Of a stretch of DNA of 64,000 bases, positions 59,913-64,000 are shown piece by piece. The notes under the pieces are model-generated. The model was not told where the DNA came from and did no database searches. It worked only from the letters and a program-made list of their open reading frames with translations. Position 1 is the first letter of the stretch. Each line of letters begins with the position of its first letter. A program made the position numbers and the translations under genes. Origin of the DNA: CAJXVY01 sp031580995 (lineage in GTDB: Bacteria > Actinomycetota > Actinomycetes > Actinomycetales > Microbacteriaceae); the NCBI GenBank assembly GCA_031580995.1, contig JAVLCC010000004.1, forward strand, positions 39,641 through 103,640, in the 5' to 3' direction.

Positions 59913-61167
59913 GTCACGGTATCTAGCGCATGAGTTACTCATGGCCGTTGAAACTGAGGGGGTTTATCCAAATATAAAGCTACCTAAAATGCTCAAAAGC
60001 AGTGGTCTTGATAAAAAAGACAAGGGTTTTTTACAAGAGCTTGCCTATGGCACTCTCCGAATGCAGATTCAATACGATGCAATCATTGGACAAATGACTT
60101 CATTGAAGGAACTGGATGATGATGTTTTGGTGACATTGAGGCTTGCAACCCATGAACTTTTGAATATGAGAACTGGTGAGCATGCGGTAGTTGATCAATA
60201 CGTAGAGCTCATAAAAAAATCCAAAGCACGTGCCTCCGGCTTGGTAAATGCCCTTCTCAGACGTTTGATTCGTGAAACTACTGAAATGGTAAATAATGCA
60301 ACGGAGAACGGGAGCAATTTAGAGACCACATATTCACACCCGAAATGGATTATCGACGCTTTAGCTTCAAGCAGAGAGCTAGATGGGATTGATAACTTGG
60401 AGGCGTTACTGCAGGTTAATAATGAGAGCCCAAAGCCACAAATGGTAGCTTTGCCACCCACAGAGTCACCAGAAAATTCAGTAAAACTGCCACTTGGAGA
60501 TTTTGCGTTTGAAGCCATGGACGGGCTATCTCTGGATACCTACCGCTATCAAGATCAGGGTAGTCAATTGGTCACACAAATTGCCGCTAAAGCCAGCAAG
60601 GATGGTAAGTGGCTTGATATGTGCGCAGGCCCAGGTGGTAAGGCTTCACTTTTAGCCGCAATCGCCAGTCAGCGAAATTCAAGCCTGACCGCTTTAGAAC
60701 TTTACCCTCAGAGAGCAAAGCTGGTTAGGGACTCTCTGTCTGGGTTTAATAACGTTGAGACACACACCGCTGATGCAACAGATTTCGATTACAAAGACAG
60801 TTACGAGCTTGTTTTAATTGATGCTCCCTGCACGGGATTGGGTGCACTTCGAAGAAAGCCTGAATCCAGACATAATAAAAAACCAGAACAAATTCAGAAC
60901 CTAAACTCAATTCAGCAAAAGCTGCTGTCGAAGGCCTCTGAGGTGGTCGCAAACGACGGCATCATCGCCTACATAACTTGTTCTCCGGTTGTGGAGGAAA
61001 CCACCGCGATTGCTAGGTGGTTTCTAAACTCACATCCTAATTTCACGATTTTGCCCTGGCATGACTATGCCGAGGTTGATGCCAATAAAAACCGGAAGAC
61101 ACTTCAACTTTGGAGTGATTTACACAATTCCGACTGCATGTTTTTAGCTCTTTTTCAAAAGCAGTAG
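59902..61167 (+). CDS. rsmB: 16S rRNA (cytosine-5) methyltransferase RsmB/NOP2 family
   Basis: This 421-residue protein has an N-terminal NusB-like RNA-binding domain (about 1-140) and a SAM-dependent methyltransferase domain with CAGPGGKA, the C310 motif DAPCTGLG, and the catalytic C360 in TCSPV. It probably methylates 16S rRNA. TTG start at 59902, inside the end of fmt. Its stop TAG begins the TAGAGT hexamer before rpe. Confidence 0.93.
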   Translation: MVTKSRYLAHELLMAVETEGVYPNIKLPKMLKSSGLDKKDKGFLQELAYGTLRMQIQYDAIIGQMTSLKELDDDVLVTLRLATHELLNMRTGEHAVVDQYVELIKKSKARASGLVNALLRRLIRETTEMVNNATENGSNLETTYSHPKWIIDALASSRELDGIDNLEALLQVNNESPKPQMVALPPTESPENSVKLPLGDFAFEAMDGLSLDTYRYQDQGSQLVTQIAAKASKDGKWLDMCAGPGGKASLLAAIASQRNSSLTALELYPQRAKLVRDSLSGFNNVETHTADATDFDYKDSYELVLIDAPCTGLGALRRKPESRHNKKPEQIQNLNSIQQKLLSKASEVVANDGIIAYITCSPVVEETTAIARWFLNSHPNFTILPWHDYAEVDANKNRKTLQLWSDLHNSDCMFLALFQKQ

Positions 61168-61170
61168 AGT
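61165..61170 (+). promoter_or_regulatory. Stop-codon-embedded -10 element for rpe
   Basis: TAGAGT begins on the rsmB stop TAG and is followed by 6 bases and the rpe ATG. No convincing Shine-Dalgarno is present. The same hexamer precedes rarA. Confidence 0.45.
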
Positions 61171-61176
61171 GATTCC

Positions 61177-61821
61177 ATGCGGATCAATCCATCAATACTC
61201 AGCGCTGATTTTGCCAACATGGAGCAACAGCTGAAAACTATTTCTTCTGCAGACATGGTCCATGTTGATGTCATGGACTCGCATTTCGTTCCTAATCTCA
61301 CCTTTGGCCTACCAGTTGTGAACAGCTGGAGGAAAGTTAGTCCAATAGCTTTTGATGTTCACCTAATGATTGAGGATCCAGACACATGGGCCCCTCGGTA
61401 TGCAGAAAATTCAGAGATGGTCACCTTTCACATTGAGAGCGCTCAGGACCCAGAGCGCATAATCAGGAAAATAAAAGAGCTTGGAAAGCAGGTGGGGATT
61501 GCACTCAAGCCGAATACTCCGCTTGAACCGCATAAGCATCTGATAGCTGAGCTAGACCAGCTTCTGGTTATGACCGTTGAACCAGGTTTCGGTGGACAGA
61601 AATTTATGATGGAGATGCTTTCAAAGATTAGGTTGGCTAAAGAGGTAATAGATGAGGACAACCCCAGTTGTTTTTTGCAGGTCGATGGAGGCATCAACTC
61701 TGAGACCATTCAATTAGCCGCCGAAGCGGGAGCTAACACTTTTGTTGCTGGGAGCGCAGTTTTTGACGGCATAGACCCCGCCAAGGCTATTGCAGGCCTA
61801 AGAACGAGCTTGTCAGGGTAG
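61177..61821 (+). CDS. rpe: Ribulose-phosphate 3-epimerase
   Basis: Rpe interconverts ribulose 5-phosphate and xylulose 5-phosphate. The 214-residue TIM barrel has metal ligands H29 and D31, then H62 in DVHLMI, and the MTVEPGFGGQ phosphate loop. The usual DVMDG reads DVMDS here, a small departure. Its stop TAG begins the TAGTCT hexamer before hisE. Confidence 0.95.
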   Translation: MRINPSILSADFANMEQQLKTISSADMVHVDVMDSHFVPNLTFGLPVVNSWRKVSPIAFDVHLMIEDPDTWAPRYAENSEMVTFHIESAQDPERIIRKIKELGKQVGIALKPNTPLEPHKHLIAELDQLLVMTVEPGFGGQKFMMEMLSKIRLAKEVIDEDNPSCFLQVDGGINSETIQLAAEAGANTFVAGSAVFDGIDPAKAIAGLRTSLSG

Positions 61822-61824
61822 TCT
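61819..61824 (+). promoter_or_regulatory. Stop-codon-embedded -10 element for hisE
   Basis: TAGTCT begins on the rpe stop TAG and is followed by 7 bases and the hisE ATG. No Shine-Dalgarno is present. This would be the promoter of the hisE-G-F-I group. Confidence 0.45.
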
Positions 61825-61831
61825 TGACGGC

Positions 61832-62095
61832 ATGACATCTTTCAATGAGCTTTATGAACTAGTTGAGTCAAGAAAAGCAATCGGATCCAGTGAGAGCAGA
61901 ACTAAAGAACTCTTAGAGCTTGGTGTTCATGAGATTGGGAAAAAACTTGTAGAAGAGGCTGCCGAGACCTGGATGGCGGCTGAGTATGAAACGAATGAGG
62001 ATCTGGCACTAGAGGCAAGTCAATTGATCTATCACCTGCAGGTGCTGCTGGTGGCCAAAGGGGTGTCGCTTTCCGAAGTGGAGGACAAGCTTTGA
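61832..62095 (+). CDS. hisE: Phosphoribosyl-ATP pyrophosphatase
   Basis: HisE removes pyrophosphate from phosphoribosyl-ATP, step 2 of histidine synthesis. The 87-residue helical protein shows the MazG-like motif KKLVEEAAETWMAA with its metal-binding acidic residues. It begins a his group and overlaps hisG by one base (TGATG). Confidence 0.94.
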   Translation: MTSFNELYELVESRKAIGSSESRTKELLELGVHEIGKKLVEEAAETWMAAEYETNEDLALEASQLIYHLQVLLVAKGVSLSEVEDKL

Positions 62096-62934
62096 TGCTG
62101 AAGGTGGCCGTTCCAAATAAAGGTGTACTGAGCGAAGCCTCAATTTCCATGCTCAGTGAAGCAGGTTATTCGACAAGGCGCGACAGCAAAGAACTTCACC
62201 TGATAGACGAGATCAACAACGTCGAATTTTTCTACCTGAGACCCAAAGACATTGCAACCTATGTTGGAAAAGGCACCTTGGATGCGGGAATCACAGGGTT
62301 AGACCTGATGCTTGATGGGGATAGTGATGCAGAAATAGTTGAAGATCTTGAATTCGGTGCCAGCTCACTCTCATTAGCTGCGCCAGCTGGCTCAGGTCAC
62401 TCAATCGAGGATTTCAATGGGAAACGCATTGCAACTGCGTACTCAACCCTTACCCGTGATTTATTGGCTAATCAAGGTGTGACTGCCGAATTGGTCAAAT
62501 TAGATGGAGCGGTCGAGAATGCAGTCATATTAGGTGTTGCTGATGCTGTTGTGGATGTTGTTTCCACAGGAAATACCCTCCGCAGAGCTGGATTGGAAAT
62601 AATTGGTGAGCCACTTATGCGTTCAACCGCTCAGCTAATCTCTTCCCCCGGTAAATCCGATATGGCACAGGGCTTACTCCGAAGATTACAAGGGGTTTTA
62701 GTTGCAAGAAAATATGTAATATTTGACTTCGATTGCCCGCTTTCACTTTTAGAACAGGCGAGCAAAATAACACCGGGGTTTGAATCACCAACAGTTTCTC
62801 CTCTGCAGGATAAAGAATGGGTTGCTGTCAGGGCACTGGTTTTGGCATCCGAGACCAATCAGAAACTAGATGAACTTCAAAACCTTGGTGCAAAGGCAAT
62901 TCTCGTGAGTGAAATACACGCAGCCAGGATCTAA
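62095..62934 (+). CDS. hisG: ATP phosphoribosyltransferase (long form)
   Basis: HisG performs the committed, feedback-inhibited first step of histidine synthesis. The 279-residue length and a C-terminal ACT-like regulatory domain mark the long, HisZ-independent form. The catalytic part has VPNKGVLSE, GTLDAGITGLD and VVDVVSTGNTLR. ATG 62095 is preferred over TTG 62092. It overlaps hisE and hisF by one base each. Confidence 0.95.
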   Translation: MLKVAVPNKGVLSEASISMLSEAGYSTRRDSKELHLIDEINNVEFFYLRPKDIATYVGKGTLDAGITGLDLMLDGDSDAEIVEDLEFGASSLSLAAPAGSGHSIEDFNGKRIATAYSTLTRDLLANQGVTAELVKLDGAVENAVILGVADAVVDVVSTGNTLRRAGLEIIGEPLMRSTAQLISSPGKSDMAQGLLRRLQGVLVARKYVIFDFDCPLSLLEQASKITPGFESPTVSPLQDKEWVAVRALVLASETNQKLDELQNLGAKAILVSEIHAARI

Positions 62935-63683
62935 TGAGCACAATCAGAGTCATACCCTGCCTTGATGTCAAAGATGGTCGTGTCGTTAAGGGGGTTAATT
63001 TCAAAGGTCTTGTTGATCTCGGTGACCCGATTGAATTGGCCAAAGCATATTTTGAAGAGGGTGCTGACGAAATAACTTTTCTTGATGTGAGCGCGTCCTT
63101 AGAGGGGAGAAATGCAACTATTGAGGCCGTGAGTGCTGTGGCTGAACAAGTCTTTATTCCGCTTACGGTTGGTGGTGGAATCAAAACCGTCAAAGATGTG
63201 GGAGACCTTTTGGAGGCAGGTGCAGACAAAATCAGCATCAGTAGTGCAGCTATAGCTAATCCGAATTTACTCAGGGAAATAGTTTCAAATTACGGTTCTC
63301 AGGTTTTAGTTAGCTCAATTGATGCCAGAAGGACCGAGAGAGGTATGGAGCTTTTCACCCACGGAGGCACTAAACCTACTGGTGTTTTATTAGAGCAGTG
63401 GATCGAGATTTGCAATGAAACCCCAGTTGGGGAGCTACTAATAAACAGTATTGACCGGGATGGAACTGGGGATGGGTTTGATTTGGAGATGACTGAAATA
63501 GCGGTGAACTCTTCAGCAGTTCCAGTGATTGCCAGTGGTGGAGCTGGAACCCTTCAACACTTTTCTGAAGTACTAAAAACTGGAGTGGATGCAGTTTTAG
63601 CGGCTGGAGTATTCCATAGAGGTGAAATTAGTATCTCCGAAGTAAAACAAGCAATGACAAATGCTGGAGCAGAAATCAGATGA
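62934..63683 (+). CDS. hisF: Imidazole glycerol phosphate synthase subunit HisF
   Basis: HisF is the cyclase half of IGP synthase and works with HisH glutaminase. The 249-residue barrel has the catalytic D11 (RVIPCLDVKDGRVVKG), a second catalytic aspartate in SSIDARR, and phosphate loops GGGIKTV and ASGGAG. hisH and hisA are not in the window. It overlaps hisI by ATGA. Confidence 0.96.
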   Translation: MSTIRVIPCLDVKDGRVVKGVNFKGLVDLGDPIELAKAYFEEGADEITFLDVSASLEGRNATIEAVSAVAEQVFIPLTVGGGIKTVKDVGDLLEAGADKISISSAAIANPNLLREIVSNYGSQVLVSSIDARRTERGMELFTHGGTKPTGVLLEQWIEICNETPVGELLINSIDRDGTGDGFDLEMTEIAVNSSAVPVIASGGAGTLQHFSEVLKTGVDAVLAAGVFHRGEISISEVKQAMTNAGAEIR

Positions 63684-64000
63684 GAAATGTAGAAGTACCC
63701 AAACTTGTTTTTGACGACAATGGGCTGATACCTTGCATCGTCCAAAATGATGACTCTGGAAAAGTTTTGATGCTTGGTTATATGAATCTGCAGGCCTATC
63801 AGCAGACAATTGAAACTCGGTCGGTTACTTTTTATTCGAGATCTCGTGAGCAATTATGGGTTAAGGGTGAAACCTCTGGAAATATTTTGAAACTAGTTTC
63901 GATTGCGATGGACTGTGACTCGGATGCACTATTGGCAAAGGTCATTCCAGAAGGGCCAACCTGTCACACTGGCTCTGAGAGCTGCTTTGAAACGGATGAG
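63680..64000 (+). CDS. hisI: Phosphoribosyl-AMP cyclohydrolase (3' end beyond window)
   Basis: HisI opens the adenine ring of phosphoribosyl-AMP, step 3 of histidine synthesis. The 107 visible codons, starting at an ATGA overlap with hisF, contain VLMLGYMNLQAY, TFYSRSREQLWVKGETSGN, the metal-binding DCDSDA, and the zinc-site cysteine region TCHTGSESCF. Most of the protein is present, and the frame is still open at the window edge. Confidence 0.93.
   Translation, partial: MRNVEVPKLVFDDNGLIPCIVQNDDSGKVLMLGYMNLQAYQQTIETRSVTFYSRSREQLWVKGETSGNILKLVSIAMDCDSDALLAKVIPEGPTCHTGSESCFETDE

Noticed and set aside
1..64000. CRISPR array, insertion sequence, prophage, toxin-antitoxin or other defence system
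   Set aside because: I saw no direct-repeat arrays, transposase, integrase, terminal repeats or unexplained gene clusters. Every sizeable gene belongs to a core actinobacterial family.

Overview
The window is 64 kb of densely packed actinobacterial core chromosome. The gene families (SepH, DUF4193, DUF3093, DUF3710, DUF3159, DUF3000, actinobacterial PyrF, helicase-less PriA) and their order match the conserved layout known from mycobacteria, streptomycetes and Microbacteriaceae. The base composition looks moderate in GC, gaps are tiny, and many start codons are TTG or GTG. Together these suggest a genome-streamlined aquatic member of the Microbacteriaceae (Rhodoluna/Aquiluna-like). That placement is inferred from family and synteny recognition, not from a search. 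I count 67 protein genes (the first and last are cut by the window edges) and three tRNA genes. No stretch over about 190 bases lacks a gene. I see no insertion sequences, prophage, CRISPR array, toxin-antitoxin pair or defence island.

Layout. 1-7 kb: topoisomerase IV subunits (parE end, parC), a phosphodiesterase/alkaline-phosphatase-superfamily enzyme, sepH, and the DUF4193/DUF3093/dut/DUF3710/DUF3159 block. 7-16 kb: aconitase, dxs, then on the minus strand rnd, DUF3000, a reductase-like gene, sufE and sseA, followed by zapE on plus. 16-20 kb: a solitary ammonium transporter, tRNA-Gly/Cys/Val, malate:quinone oxidoreductase and a VIT-type transporter with an unusually short loop. 20-32 kb: thrS, HIT, pdxST, yebC, ruvCAB, yajC-secDF and rsh. 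32-35 kb: DUF349 and a membrane cyclophilin on minus, rarA on plus. 35.6-64 kb: an unbroken plus-strand run of about 32 genes: rpsD, alaS, ruvX, mltG, aroE-C-K-B-Q, efp, nusB, the pyr operon (pyrR-B-C, PH-like gene, carAB, pyrF), gmk, rpoZ, coaBC, metK, priA, fmt, rsmB, rpe, hisE-G-F-I.

How it works together. The right half makes shikimate/chorismate, UMP and the start of histidine, and supplies nucleotide, coenzyme A, SAM and translation functions. Most neighbours overlap by 1, 4 or 8 bases (ATGA, TTGA, GTGA, TAATG), which points to translational coupling.

Most interesting signals. I found no hidden accessory system; the unusual content is in compressed regulation. (1) Six genes follow the preceding gene by only 9-11 bases. 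In all six, the upstream stop codon TAG/TAA forms the first three bases of a TANNNT -10 hexamer that lies 6-8 bases before the start codon, as expected for leaderless promoters. (2) The pyrR leader has a recognisable PyrR-binding hairpin overlapping the Shine-Dalgarno sequence, next to a perfect 16-bp palindrome. (3) rpsD has a hairpin leader that could be an S4 autoregulatory site. (4) Several genes normally found in this conserved order (mihF, pgsA/pimA, apt, pepQ) are absent from their usual places.
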